The notes: generated from the sequence alone by a model not told the origin. A DNA stretch of 64,000 nucleotides from CAVSRC01 sp963782045 (GCA_963782045.1 CAWAIR010000003.1:62001-126000); one strand, 5' to 3'; positions 46,544 through 58,911 are shown, counted from the first letter of the stretch. Program-made: numbers and translations.

Positions 46544-46879
46544 TCAGGCGCTGGTGCGCTCCCCGCCCTCTTCCCAAAGCCGTGAGATTTCGTCCTCGGG
46601 CGTGACGCCCATACGCACGATCTCGATGGGCAGGCGCGGTACCGTCGCCGCAAGCGCCCCCAGGATAGCCAGCCACATGGTCTCCAGCCCGGCGCCGCCG
46701 CTGACGGCCGCCGACGGATCGATGACGATCTGGCCGCCCGGTGCCTTCACCCGAATCTCACGAATGCCGTTGTCCTTGAGCAGATGACCGACCCACTCGA
46801 CCAGCAGATTGCCGGAGACCTCGACTTCCTCCGTATATGTACTCACCTGCTCGCCGCGACCGCGTTCATGCGCGTTCAT
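46544..46879 (-). CDS. DUF4342 family protein, paralogue 1
   Basis: The 111-residue protein has the DUF4342 pattern: STYTEEVEVSGNLLVEWVGH, LLKDNGIREIRVKAPGG, QIVIDPSAAVSG and a hydrophobic LETMWLAILGALAATVP. This is the first of three consecutive related genes (also 47091-47429 and 47581-47886), all on the minus strand with gaps of about 150-210 bases. The family function is unknown; the short hydrophobic stretch suggests membrane association. Confidence 0.75.
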   Translation of the reverse strand: MNAHERGRGEQVSTYTEEVEVSGNLLVEWVGHLLKDNGIREIRVKAPGGQIVIDPSAAVSGGAGLETMWLAILGALAATVPRLPIEIVRMGVTPEDEISRLWEEGGERTSA

Positions 46880-47090
46880 TCTTCTTCTCCGTGGCGCCGC
46901 TGCCCCGCTCCGGGGACGATAGTTAACACCTAGTCTGTTTCCAATCTGGAACGGTCGCGCGTTGAGGGAAGTCAACCTGTGCGGAATGAGGTCAGCCGCA
47001 CGGACGCAAGGTCGAGGAATTTTCGCCGGCAAAGCGCCTCAAGCAGACAAAGCCCGGACTCCCAACGCCGCCGCGGACGTTCGGTTCCGG

Positions 47091-47429
47091 TCAGTCGCCG
47101 GGAGCGGTTCCGTTGCCGCGCAAGCCGGCCGCCTTGCCGTTGCCGTGGCCATCGCCGGCGTGGACGACCTCGATGCGCACGCGCTCCACGTGGTCGACCA
47201 GCGTGGCGATAATCGCCGACCACGGCTCGGGCAGCCCTGCTGCGCCGTCGCGGCCGACGCTGACGTCAATCGATCCGTCGAGCAGCAATTGGCCGCCCGG
47301 AACCGCGATGCGGATATCGCGGACGCCGCCACTCTTGAGGAGATGGACGACCCGCTTGGTCAATTGGCTTCCAGCGACGTCTTCGATTCGCGTCTGTGGC
47401 CGCCCGTCGCCGTGGTGATGCCGGGACAT
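47091..47429 (-). CDS. DUF4342-like protein, paralogue 2
   Basis: The 112-residue protein is a divergent copy of its neighbours: TRIEDVAGSQLTKRVVHLLK, SGGVRDIRIAVPGGQLLLDG and PEPWSAIIATLVDHVERVRI align with the same blocks in paralogues 1 and 3. It is less hydrophobic in the third block and has a Gly/Asn-rich tail. Assigned to the family by comparison with the neighbours. ATG 47429 (MSRHHHGDG) is chosen for its similar length. Confidence 0.65.
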   Translation of the reverse strand: MSRHHHGDGRPQTRIEDVAGSQLTKRVVHLLKSGGVRDIRIAVPGGQLLLDGSIDVSVGRDGAAGLPEPWSAIIATLVDHVERVRIEVVHAGDGHGNGKAAGLRGNGTAPGD

Positions 47430-47580
47430 GGCACATACCTCTGCACCATGACCGCTCCGTCCCGGCGCGATCACGGTTCGCCAGCCCGAACATCAACGCG
47501 GGGCGCCGGCATGGGCTTTGACCAAGGTCAAGCCAAGGCAGGCGCAACTTGAAGCTGCGAAAATGCGCTGCTGCCGACGA

Positions 47581-47886
47581 TCAGTCGTCCGCACCCGGCG
47601 GCGTCTCGGCGGTGCGCACGATCTCAACCTTGACGCGGCCAACCACCGCCGCCAGCGCGCCGAGGATGGCGAGCCAAGGCGCCGCCAGCACCACAGCGCC
47701 GCCACCGATGACGCCAACCGTCACCGGCGCTTCGAGGAGCACATGGCCGCCCGGTGCCTTGACCCGGATCTGGCGGACGTTGCCGTCCTTGAGCAGATGA
47801 CCGACCCACTCGACCAACTGGCCGCCGGCGATCTCGATTTCCTCGATGAATGTTCTGGAGCGCTCGTCATCGGGCCGCTCGTTCAT
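47581..47886 (-). CDS. DUF4342 family protein, paralogue 3
   Basis: The 101-residue protein is the most typical of the three: RTFIEEIEIAGGQLVEWVGH, LLKDGNVRQIRVKAPGG, HVLLEAPVTVGVIGGGAVV and APWLAILGALAAVVGRVKVE. It is nearly identical to paralogue 1 in its first half (EWVGHLLKD, IRVKAPGG). The promoter is probably upstream of this gene, which is first in the direction of transcription. Function unknown. Confidence 0.8.
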   Translation of the reverse strand: MNERPDDERSRTFIEEIEIAGGQLVEWVGHLLKDGNVRQIRVKAPGGHVLLEAPVTVGVIGGGAVVLAAPWLAILGALAAVVGRVKVEIVRTAETPPGADD

Positions 47887-48035
47887 GCGCACACCCTCCG
47901 CGTCCGTGTTCCGTCCCGGTGGCAGGAGCGCAATGCGTAGTGCGGGGAGCGGCCGGCGACGTTGACGGACGTCAACGCGCATTGGCGCGCGCGTAAGCTC
48001 GGCCTCCCGCGCGCGCGGGAGAATGAGTTCCTGCA

Positions 48036-48950
48036 TCAGATGCTCTTGGCCGAGAAGGTGTCGCAGGATTTGACCGTGCCGCTGGCATAACCGCGTTTGA
48101 ACCAGCGGCTGCGTTGCGCGCTGGTACCGTGGGTGAAGCTGTCCGGCACGACGACGCCCTGGCTTTCTTTCTGCAGCGTGTCGTCGCCGATCTGGGAGGC
48201 GGCGTTGAGTGCCTCGTCGATGTCGCCGACATCGAGAATGCCCTTCTGGTCTGCCACGTGCGCCCACACTCCGGCGAAGCAATCCGCCTGCAGCTCGGTG
48301 CGCACCTGCAGCGCGTTGGCCTGCGTCTTGCCGAGCTGCCGCTGCTCGGCACTCACCTTCGGCAGGATGCCAAGCAGGTTCTGCACGTGGTGGCCGACCT
48401 CATGGGCGATCACATAGGCTTGGGCGAAATCGCCTGGCGCATGGAAACGGTCGCGAAGCTCCCGATAGAAGGCGAGGTCGATGTAGACCTTGCGGTCGCC
48501 CGGGCAATAGAACGGCCCGGTCGCGGCGCTGGCGAGACCGCACGCCGACGACGTCCGGCTGGTGAACAGCACCAGCGTCGGATCGGAATAGCGGCTGCCG
48601 GAAGCCGCAAAGATCTGGCTCCAGGTATCCTCGGTATCGGCAAGCACCGCGGCGACGAACTGGCCGGCTTCGTCGCCGGGCGTGCCGGTGCGGCTGGTCT
48701 GCTGGGTGCCGAAGCTGCTGCCGCCGGTGTCGATGCCCTCGAGACCGTTGATGAGCGTCAGCGGATTGACGCCGAGGAACCAGCTCACCACCAGGATGAT
48801 GACGACGGCGCCGATGCCGAGGCCCCCGCCACGCCGCCCCCCCGGCATGCCGAAGCCGATGCGCGGGCCGGCGCCACCGAAGCCGCCCGTGCCGGCATCG
48901 CCGCGCCGGTCTTCAATGTTGCTGGACTCCCGTCGCCCTTGCCAACGCAT
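48036..48950 (-). CDS. ypfJ: Neutral zinc metallopeptidase, YpfJ family
   Basis: The 304-residue protein starts with MRWQGRRESSNIEDRRGDAG, then one membrane helix (LGIGAVVIILVVSWFLGVNP) and the peptidase domain with AYVIAHEVGHHVQNLLGI (HEVGH zinc site), TELQADCFAGVWA (third ligand) and SFTHGTSAQRSRWFKRGY. This matches the putative neutral zinc metallopeptidase family. It is anchored in the inner membrane with its active domain outside. The substrate is unknown. Length and motifs are complete. Confidence 0.9.
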   Translation of the reverse strand: MRWQGRRESSNIEDRRGDAGTGGFGGAGPRIGFGMPGGRRGGGLGIGAVVIILVVSWFLGVNPLTLINGLEGIDTGGSSFGTQQTSRTGTPGDEAGQFVAAVLADTEDTWSQIFAASGSRYSDPTLVLFTSRTSSACGLASAATGPFYCPGDRKVYIDLAFYRELRDRFHAPGDFAQAYVIAHEVGHHVQNLLGILPKVSAEQRQLGKTQANALQVRTELQADCFAGVWAHVADQKGILDVGDIDEALNAASQIGDDTLQKESQGVVVPDSFTHGTSAQRSRWFKRGYASGTVKSCDTFSAKSI

Positions 48951-49037
48951 GTCGCCTGACTCCCTTGAGCGCTCAGCCTAGCATGGCGAAGGGACCGCGG
49001 CGGCATCGTCGTGCAACACCGCCGCGACGCGCGATCC

Positions 49038-49418
49038 TCAGTCGGGCGAATTCGCGATCGACAGGATGTTGCCCTCCGAGTCCTTGAACCAGGCTCCCTT
49101 CAGGCTGCCGAAGTTGGCGATGGAATTGACGGTCTTCAGGTCGGGCGTGTCGTACTCCAGGAAGACGACGCCCTTCTTCTTCAGCGCCGCGACGTCGCCC
49201 TCGACGTCGTCGCTGTCGAAGCCCATCAGCGTGTTGGGCGCCTGGCCCGCGAACTGGGTTGGATAGAGCAGGAAGGCGGTGCCGCTGCCCATGGTGTAGA
49301 TCGACCCGGCGGGCATTTCGCTCGCCGGTTTCAGGCCGAGCTTCTCCTCGTACCAGCGCTTCGCCCGTACCATGTCGGCCGCGGGAATCGTCGGAAAGAC
49401 GCGATGACTGCCAAGCAT
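49038..49418 (-). CDS. VOC family (glyoxalase-like) protein
   Basis: The 126-residue protein has the paired beta-alpha-beta-beta-beta modules of the vicinal-oxygen-chelate fold: VFPTIPAADMVRAKRWYEEK, LGLKPASEMPAGSIYTMGSG and YDTPDLKTVNSIANFGSLKG, ending AWFKDSEGNILSIA. The final Glu-Gly-Asn is the usual metal-ligand segment. Individual function (lyase, dioxygenase or resistance) cannot be told. It is divergent from the SGNH-hydrolase gene. Confidence 0.85.
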   Translation of the reverse strand: MLGSHRVFPTIPAADMVRAKRWYEEKLGLKPASEMPAGSIYTMGSGTAFLLYPTQFAGQAPNTLMGFDSDDVEGDVAALKKKGVVFLEYDTPDLKTVNSIANFGSLKGAWFKDSEGNILSIANSPD

Positions 49419-49557
49419 GCCATGCCCTCCCTGGTTGGGCCCGCCTGTGGCGCGGGCTCCGACAAGCTAGGGCACGCACCCGACGGCCGGCAATGACCCG
49501 CTTCACTGCCGGCGGCCCCTCCCCTATAAGCCGCGCCAGACGGGAGACCAGGAACCC

Positions 49558-50199
49558 ATGAAAACAGTGCTCTGCTACGGCGATTCCAACACCCACGGCA
49601 CTCTGCCCTCGGCGGACCCGACAATACACCGCCGGCTGGGGCCGGATGAGCGCTGGCCGGGCGTCGTGCGCAAGCGGCTGGCAAGGGACTGGCTGGTGAT
49701 CGAGGAAGGACTCGGCGGGCGCACGACGGTGCGCGACGATCCGATCTTCGGCGCGCACAAGAACGGCCTCGCCGGTCTGCCGATCGCGCTCGAGAGCCAC
49801 CAGCCCATCGATCTGGTCGTGCTGATGCTCGGCACCAACGATCTCAAGGTGCTCTACAGCATGACCGCCATCGACATCGCCCGCGCCCACACCGTGCTGA
49901 TCGAGCGCATCCGCGGGGCCATCGCCAGCGGGCCGGATGGCCGGAGAGGACCGGACGTGCTCGTGGTGTCGCCGCCCCGCGTCCTCGAGGTGGGCCAGCA
50001 GGTGGAAATCAGGGCCGGCGCCGCCGCCAAGTCGGCCCGCCTCGGCGCCCTCCTCGGCGACGTCGCCCGGACCTCAGGCGTCGCCTTCCTCGATGCGGCC
50101 TCGGTCATCGAGCCCAGTCCGATCGACGGCGTCCATTTCGAGGCGCCGGAGCACCTCAAGCTCGGCAACGCCATCGCCGACAAGATCTTCAGCCTCTAG
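49558..50199 (+). CDS. SGNH/GDSL hydrolase, arylesterase type
   Basis: The 213-residue hydrolase shows the four blocks: I, VLCYGDSNTHGT (Ser nucleophile); II, GLGGRTT; III, LMLGTNDLK (Gly-x-Asn-Asp); V, DGVHFEAPEHLKLG (Asp-x-x-His). Proteins of this type hydrolyse aryl and short acyl esters in the cytoplasm; no signal peptide is seen. It overlaps no neighbour, and the following 100 bases are a dispersed repeat. Confidence 0.88.
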   Translation: MKTVLCYGDSNTHGTLPSADPTIHRRLGPDERWPGVVRKRLARDWLVIEEGLGGRTTVRDDPIFGAHKNGLAGLPIALESHQPIDLVVLMLGTNDLKVLYSMTAIDIARAHTVLIERIRGAIASGPDGRRGPDVLVVSPPRVLEVGQQVEIRAGAAAKSARLGALLGDVARTSGVAFLDAASVIEPSPIDGVHFEAPEHLKLGNAIADKIFSL

Positions 50200-50204
50200 C
50201 AGGA

Positions 50205-50304
50205 AGTCCTCATCCTGAGGCGCGACCCCGGACATGATCCGGGGGCCTCGAAGGATGGGCCGTCATGGTTCGAGGCGCGCTCGCACGCGCCTCACCATAA
50301 GGAG
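50205..50304. repeat. Dispersed rhizobial-type intergenic repeat
   Basis: The stretch contains CCTCATCCTGAGG, CCGGACATGATCCGG, CCTCGAAGGATGGGCCG and GGTTCGAGGCGCGCTCGCAC then GCGCCTCACCATAAGGAG. CGGACATGATCCG and GAGGCGCG/CGCGCCTC can each pair internally. This arrangement is the common 'TCATCCTGAGG...CCTCACCAT' repeat of Hyphomicrobiales intergenes. Confidence 0.7.
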
Positions 50305-50305
50305 C

Positions 50306-50692
50306 TCAGAGGCTCTCGACCATCTGGCGGAGTTGCTCGCGCACCTGGCCGGCGAGCGAGGCCAACTCGACGTTGTCGACGCCGCGCATCGAAGCGACCG
50401 GATCGACCGCGGCGACCTCGACCTCGCCGGGCCTCACCTCCTGCACGACGACGTTGCACGGCAGCATGGTGCCGATCTTGTTTTCGGCCGTGAGCGCCTT
50501 GTGGGCGAAGCCCGGATTGCAGGCGCCCAGAATCGTGTAGGGCCGGAAATCGACGTCGAGCTTCGCCTTCATCGTCGCCTTGACGTCGATGGTGGTCAGC
50601 ACGCCGAAGCCGCGCGTCTTGAGTGCCGCCGTCACCTTCTCGATGGCTTCGGGGAACGGAACCTTCACGGTCTTTGCAAAGTAGTAGCTCAT
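50306..50692 (-). CDS. DUF302 domain-containing protein
   Basis: The 128-residue protein matches DUF302: YYFAKTVKVPFPEAIEKVTA, LKTRGFGVLTTIDVKATMKA, YTILGACNPGFAHKALTAE and IGTMLPCNVVVQEV. The family has an alpha-beta sandwich fold and unknown activity; the conserved GACNP and LPCN cysteines suggest redox or metal chemistry. I chose ATG 50692 because homology starts at MSYYFAK; the frame extends to 50785. Confidence 0.88.
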   Translation of the reverse strand: MSYYFAKTVKVPFPEAIEKVTAALKTRGFGVLTTIDVKATMKAKLDVDFRPYTILGACNPGFAHKALTAENKIGTMLPCNVVVQEVRPGEVEVAAVDPVASMRGVDNVELASLAGQVREQLRQMVESL

Positions 50693-50830
50693 CACCTTCG
50701 CTCGTCTGCGGCCGGGCGGACGACCGGCCGGCGTGTGTCGTGACATATTCAAGAACGAAGATGGGATCGCGTCCGGCCGATGCAAAGCCGGCCGGCCTGC
50801 GACCGAATGAACCGGGGCCGAGTGGAGGCC

Positions 50831-51421
50831 CTAGCCGACGCCGCGGCGGCCGAACACGCGGCGAGCGGGAAACTGCGCGGCGGACTCCTGAGGCGCGGCC
50901 GCTTGGCCCTCGCTCGCCTGCACCTGCGGGTCCGGGGTCGCGGCCGGTGTCCGGGGCTCCGGCGCCGGGTTACGCGGCAGCGCATCGGGCCCGAGATACT
51001 TGGCCAGCACCGCATCGGCGCGTGCCGCCGCCTCCGCATCCTCGCCGGCATCGACCAGTGGCGTGCGGCTCGCCGCCCGCAAGTTGGCGAGCGTGACCGC
51101 ATCGGCGACAGCCACGAAGCGGCGGCCGTCCTTCAGCGCGACGGCGAATTCCACGTCCTTGACCTTGCTGACGGCGAACACGCCGGCCGCAAGCCCGAGA
51201 GGATTTCCGGTGCTGAGCAGACCGCGCAGGCCGAGGCGCGCCGCCTCCTTCAACTGGCCGGACCGGTCGTCGGAGAGGCTCTCGATCTCGGCGATCGCGC
51301 TCAGCGGGACCATCTCGTTGAGGCCCGGCCGCGTGCGATCGGGCAGGTAGACCGCCGCGTCGCCAACGGTGACGGTGGCCCCGCCGCCGAAATCGCCTTC
51401 CTTAAGGGTGATCGTGGCCAT
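50831..51421 (-). CDS. Hypothetical protein with a glycine-rich hydrophobic centre
   Basis: The 196-residue protein is not recognised. It starts ITLKEGDFGGGATVTVGDAA, and a central RLGLRGLLSTGNPLGLAAGV hydrophobic segment may contact the membrane; VEFAVALKDGRRFVAVAD follows. The C-terminal third is low-complexity, rich in Pro, Ala and Gln. It has no cysteine. It looks like proteins predicted to hold a PH-like or DUF-type beta domain, but I cannot support an assignment. Confidence 0.55.
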   Translation of the reverse strand: MATITLKEGDFGGGATVTVGDAAVYLPDRTRPGLNEMVPLSAIAEIESLSDDRSGQLKEAARLGLRGLLSTGNPLGLAAGVFAVSKVKDVEFAVALKDGRRFVAVADAVTLANLRAASRTPLVDAGEDAEAAARADAVLAKYLGPDALPRNPAPEPRTPAATPDPQVQASEGQAAAPQESAAQFPARRVFGRRGVG

Positions 51422-51540
51422 CTGCGAACCCGCTGCTCAAATCTATCTGCACTTGATTTCTTACTGAGACCTAAACGCGTGGGAACCTCCCTCGCCGCTG
51501 CCGGTTAGGCGCTCTGAGGCAAACGAGGAGCGACCAGACC

Positions 51541-52548
51541 ATGGCAGCGCGCACGAAACCCGGGAGAGCGGAGACCAACCAGCCGGCAGCCAAGCGTGGC
51601 AAGACCGCGCGCTCCGAGCGCCGGGTGCAGCGGGACGTTGCCAAGGCCGATGCCCGCCGGCAACCCAAGGGCAAGGACGGCGCCGTGCAGGCCGGTGCCA
51701 GGCGCTACCCCGCCCCGCCCTTCCCCGAACAGCACCAGCCGAAGCCCGGTCACGAGGCGTCGCTCGACCCGGCGCCGATGTACGAGGCGCCGTACTATCG
51801 CGGCTCGGGCAAGCTCGACGGCAAGGTGGCGCTGATCAACGGCGGCGATTCGGGCATCGGCCGCGCCGTCGCCGTGCTCTTCGCCCGCGAGGGCGCCGAC
51901 ATCGCCATCACCCACCTCAAGGAACCGCAGGACGCCGCGGCGACGCGCCAGGCGGTCGAGGCGGAGGGCCGGCGCTGCCTGGTGCTGGCCGGCGACGTGC
52001 GCAGCCGCGCCTTTTGCGCGCGCGCCGTCAATCGCACGGTGCGAGAATTCGGCCAGATCAACGTGCTGGTCAACAACGCCGCCTTCCAGGTCCACAGCAA
52101 GGACATCGAGGACCTGAGCGCGGAGCACTTCGACCTGACGCTGAAGACCAATCTCTACGGCTATTTCCAGATGGCCCAGACGGCGGTCGTGCACATGCGG
52201 AACGGCGACGCGATCATCAACACCGGTTCCGAGACCGGGCTCTACGGCAGCAAGCACCTGCTCGACTATTCGATGACCAAGGGCGGCATCCACGCCTTCA
52301 CCAAGGCGCTCGCCGCCAACCTGGTCCGGCGCGGCATCCGCGTGAACGCCGTGGCGCCGGGACCGGTGTGGACGCCGCTCAACCCGTCCGACAAGCAGCC
52401 CGGGGCGGTCGCCCACTTCGGCGAAGGCACGCCGATGAAGCGCCCGGCCCAGCCGGAGGAACTGGCGCCCGCCTATGTCTTCCTCGCTTCGCCGCAATGC
52501 TCCAGCTATATCACCGGCGAGATCCTGCCGGTGCTCGGCGGCAACTAG
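51541..52548 (+). CDS. SDR family oxidoreductase with Lys/Pro-rich N-terminal extension
   Basis: The 335-residue protein has a classical short-chain dehydrogenase domain from about residue 90: ALINGGDSGIGRAVAVLFAR (cofactor loop), NVLVNNAAFQVH, IINTGSETGLYG, YSMTKGGIHAFTKALA (catalytic Tyr and Lys) and a C-terminal ITGEILPVLGGN. The first 80 residues are basic and proline-rich, as in YhdF/YdaD-like general-stress reductases, which this resembles. Natural substrate unknown. It is monocistronic. Confidence 0.88.
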   Translation: MAARTKPGRAETNQPAAKRGKTARSERRVQRDVAKADARRQPKGKDGAVQAGARRYPAPPFPEQHQPKPGHEASLDPAPMYEAPYYRGSGKLDGKVALINGGDSGIGRAVAVLFAREGADIAITHLKEPQDAAATRQAVEAEGRRCLVLAGDVRSRAFCARAVNRTVREFGQINVLVNNAAFQVHSKDIEDLSAEHFDLTLKTNLYGYFQMAQTAVVHMRNGDAIINTGSETGLYGSKHLLDYSMTKGGIHAFTKALAANLVRRGIRVNAVAPGPVWTPLNPSDKQPGAVAHFGEGTPMKRPAQPEELAPAYVFLASPQCSSYITGEILPVLGGN

Positions 52549-52772
52549 CGCCCGCTTCGATCGCTTCACCGAATGATGAACGCGAAGCGCGGGAACGTTC
52601 GCACCGCGCCGGCCGCGCCGCCGGCGGGCGGCAACCTTACCGCGACTTAATCCGACAAATCCCCCCGATCGGGGAACGATGGCTCGTGCCTGTCGGTTAT
52701 CGAGGTGAGACGGGAATTCCAGAACGAGTCACCTCCCCTCCCTGCGAGGGTTGAGGACGGAAAGGACATGTC

Positions 52773-54191
52773 ATGAAACGCTTGCTCTTTGCACTTGCCG
52801 CGACGTCGGCGCTCACACTGCCGGCCTTCGCACAGCAGGCCGCGCAGCCGAACCAGTCGTCCGGCCAGATGCAGATCACCCAGCCGCAGTACCTGCAGGC
52901 CAACGGCCAGTACATGCAGAACCAGGCCGGGGCGCAGACCCAGCCGATCTCGCCGCGCAGCCTCTCCAGTAGCGACGTCCGCAACATCCAGGTGGCGCTC
53001 AACAAGAAGGGCTTCGACGCCGGTCACGTCGACGGCGACTGGGGCCCGCACACCCGTCACGCGCTCAGGGACTTCCAAAGATACCAGGGGCTGGCGAACA
53101 GCGGCCAGCTCGACCAGCAGACGCTGAGCGCCCTCGGCGTCAACGTCGCTGAGGCGAATAACACCGGCATGAACGGACAGGGCCAGAGCATGGCGCAGTC
53201 CGCGATGTTGTCGCCGCGCAGCCTGTCGCGACGCGAGGTCAGCAACCTGCAGATCGCGCTCAACAAACGTGGCTTCGACGCCGGTTACGTCGACGGCGAC
53301 TGGGGACCGCACACCAGGCAGGCCCTCAGCGACTTCCAGAAACAGCACGGCATGTCGTCGGTCGGCCAGATCGACCAGCAGACGCTGAGCGCCCTCGGCG
53401 TGAACGTGGCGGCGCTTTCCCCGTCGCAGCAGGGTAACCAGGGCCAGATGAACACCGCACAGGCGAACCCGTCCACGTCGCCGATGCAGACCAACACCGG
53501 CGGAAGCCAGAATCTGGCTGCCAACGGCAATTCGTCGATCGGCGTTCAGCCGAACCAGATCGGCAGCAACGCCGCGGCGAGCAGCCCAAATCTGGCCGCC
53601 AACGGCAACACGCCGGCCGACACGAGCCAGAACCAGACGGGCACCGGCAACCCGGCGCTGGCGAACCAGAACATGGCCGCCAACACCAGCGCGGCAGCCG
53701 GCGCCAACCCGATGGGCGCACAGCAGGTGGGCCAGTCCAGCCTGAAGGCCTTCGGCAATGCCAAGGTGTCGCTGGCTGACGCGGTTTCGACCGCGCAGAA
53801 CCAGCTCCCGAGCGGCAAGATCTTCGCCATTGCCTTCGATGGCAGCGGCAGCACCCCGGTCTTCCACGTCGAGGCCTACGAGCCCGGCAGCAAGTCCGTC
53901 TGGACGGCCGAGATCAACGCCGACACCGGCCAGGTGGTCGGCACGCCCTCGACCAAGTCGAGCGCCGCGCTGAGCCAGCAGGAGATCAAGGCGATCAGCT
54001 CGCTGTCGTCGAACGAATCGATCTCCACCGCGATCGGCTCGGCGCAGAGCACGGGCAACGGCAAGCCGATCCAGGCCCGTCTGGAGCAGGGCAACGACGG
54101 TACGCCCAGCTACGTCGTGACGCTGGCCAGCAACGGCGCGACCCAGCGTGTCATGATCGACCCGAAGACCGGCCAGGCGACCAACGGCTGA
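52773..54191 (+). CDS. Exported protein with two peptidoglycan-binding and two PepSY-like domains
   Basis: The 472-residue secreted protein starts KRLLFALAATSALTLPAFAQ. Two PGB_1-type repeats follow: VRNIQVALNKKGFDAGHVDG then DWGPHTRHALRDFQ, and VSNLQIALNKRGFDAGYVDG then DWGPHTRQALSDFQ, each ending QQTLSALGVNVA. A long Asn/Ala/Gln-rich linker leads to two PepSY-like domains (VSLADAVSTAQNQLPSGKIF ... WTAEINADTGQVVG and STAIGSAQSTGNGKPIQARL ... RVMIDPKTGQATNG). It probably sits on the cell wall; PepSY domains elsewhere inhibit proteases. Its role is unknown. Confidence 0.8.
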   Translation: MKRLLFALAATSALTLPAFAQQAAQPNQSSGQMQITQPQYLQANGQYMQNQAGAQTQPISPRSLSSSDVRNIQVALNKKGFDAGHVDGDWGPHTRHALRDFQRYQGLANSGQLDQQTLSALGVNVAEANNTGMNGQGQSMAQSAMLSPRSLSRREVSNLQIALNKRGFDAGYVDGDWGPHTRQALSDFQKQHGMSSVGQIDQQTLSALGVNVAALSPSQQGNQGQMNTAQANPSTSPMQTNTGGSQNLAANGNSSIGVQPNQIGSNAAASSPNLAANGNTPADTSQNQTGTGNPALANQNMAANTSAAAGANPMGAQQVGQSSLKAFGNAKVSLADAVSTAQNQLPSGKIFAIAFDGSGSTPVFHVEAYEPGSKSVWTAEINADTGQVVGTPSTKSSAALSQQEIKAISSLSSNESISTAIGSAQSTGNGKPIQARLEQGNDGTPSYVVTLASNGATQRVMIDPKTGQATNG

Positions 54192-54228
54192 TCCGAGGAC
54201 CCCGATCCGTCCCCCACACGTGACCACG

Positions 54229-54269
54229 GGGCCCGCGGCGCGCATCCCATCCGGGTGCTCCGCGGGCCT
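54229..54269 (+). terminator. Hairpin terminator after the PG-binding gene
   Basis: GGCCCGCGG (54230-54238) pairs with CCGCGGGCC (54260-54268), 38 bases after the stop, and is followed by TCGTTTCC. The stem is strong and the T-rich tail short; a probable intrinsic terminator. Confidence 0.6.
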
Positions 54270-54386
54270 CGTTTCCGTCTGGTCGCCAGGCCGCGGCGCC
54301 GGCGGCAAATCCCCTCAAGCGGGGGTTCCGCGCGCTCACGGTTTGCCGTATAAGCCCCGCCTAGCCTGAAAATCCCTTGGGAATCG

Positions 54387-54432
54387 CCCCGGAGCGGCTG
54401 CCGCACCGGGGTTTTGTTCGCGGAAAAACCCC
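54387..54432 (+). promoter_or_regulatory. Terminator/antiterminator-like leader upstream of carB
   Basis: A terminator-like hairpin (CCCCGG at 54387-54392 with CCGGGG at 54406-54411, inner GCGG/CCGC, then TTTT) lies 30 bases before the carB ATG. The segment GGGGTTTT (54408-54415) can pair instead with AAAACCCC (54425-54432), which would break the terminator. The two structures exclude one another, as in a transcription attenuator. No leader peptide is evident. Confidence 0.5.
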
Positions 54433-54444
54433 AGACACGCTTCC

Positions 54445-57946
<3,502 letters not shown>

Positions 57947-58130
57947 GGGGCGCCCGGGGGGCGAGGCTGCCAAGTTCTGGTCTGACGAACGCTCATCGGA
58001 CCCGGTGACGGGGCCGGTGAACGGGAAGCAGTCGTTGCCGAGGCGGGTGCAGCCAACCGGTTGCACCGATGAGGTTTTTGTAAGGCGCCGGGTCCAATCC
58101 GGCGCGTTGATTGGAAAGGGTGCAGGTGCG

Positions 58131-58604
58131 ATGGAAAAGATTCCGATGACCGCGGCTGGCCATGCGGTGCTGGAATCCGAGTTGAAGCGGCGCACGAGCG
58201 AAGAGCGGCACCGCATCATCCAGCTCATCGCCGAGGCCCGCGGCCATGGCGATCTCTCGGAGAACGCCGAATACCACGCCGCCAAGGAAGCCCACGGCCT
58301 CAACGAGGGCCGCATCGTCGAGCTGGAGGACCAGCTTTCGCGCGCCGAGATCATCGACGTGTCGAAGCTCTCCGGCAGGACGGTCAAGTTCGGTGCGGTC
58401 GTCACCCTGGTCGACGAGGACACCGAGGAGAAGAAGAAATACCAGATCGTCGGCGACGTCGAAGCCGACGTGAAGGCCGGCAGGATCTCAATCTCCTCGC
58501 CCATCGCCCGCGCCCTCATCGGCAAGGCCAAGGGCGATACCGTCGAGGTCGCCGCCCCCGGCGGCAGCCGCTCCTACGAGATTCTGGACGTCAAGTTCGG
58601 CTGA
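58131..58604 (+). CDS. greA: Transcription elongation factor GreA
   Basis: The 157-residue GreA rescues backtracked RNA polymerase by stimulating transcript cleavage. It has the N-terminal coiled coil (PMTAAGHAVLESELKRRTSE, EARGHGDLSENAEYHAAKEA with the tip acidic residues Asp and Glu) and the C-terminal FKBP-like domain (VTLVDEDTEEKKKYQIVG, ISSPIARALIGKAKGD). Length and motifs are normal. GGAAAGGG lies upstream of the ATG. It follows carB by 184 bp and is succeeded by a hairpin terminator. Confidence 0.96.
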   Translation: MEKIPMTAAGHAVLESELKRRTSEERHRIIQLIAEARGHGDLSENAEYHAAKEAHGLNEGRIVELEDQLSRAEIIDVSKLSGRTVKFGAVVTLVDEDTEEKKKYQIVGDVEADVKAGRISISSPIARALIGKAKGDTVEVAAPGGSRSYEILDVKFG

Positions 58605-58629
58605 GACGACAGCGTCCGGCGCCATGTTT

Positions 58630-58686
58630 GCCCCGGAGGCCCCTCAGGGCTGGCGGTGCTGTGGAGCGCGCCGCTCCGGGGCTTTG
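58630..58686 (+). terminator. Terminator after greA
   Basis: GCCCCGGAG (58630-58638) pairs with CTCCGGGGC (58674-58682) and is followed by TTTGCC, 26 bases after the greA stop. The large loop itself holds a GCCCCTCAGGGC hairpin. Probable intrinsic terminator. Confidence 0.6.
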
Positions 58687-58911
58687 CCTTGCGCGGGCGC
58701 TTTGCCGTCGGCACCTCTCCCCCGCGCTGTGCGGCGTTCTCATTGTCGCACCCTTGCATCTCTTGCATAGCTCAGCCGAAAGCTTAGATTTTGCGGGAAT
58801 AGTCCAACCGAATCTCGGCCGGCGCCTGGGCGGGGCGGCGCGCCACAAATGCGAGATTCCCGGCGCTCCTCGGATGAAGGCGGCGCCCCGCACCGCCCGA
58901 GAGGTGCACCT

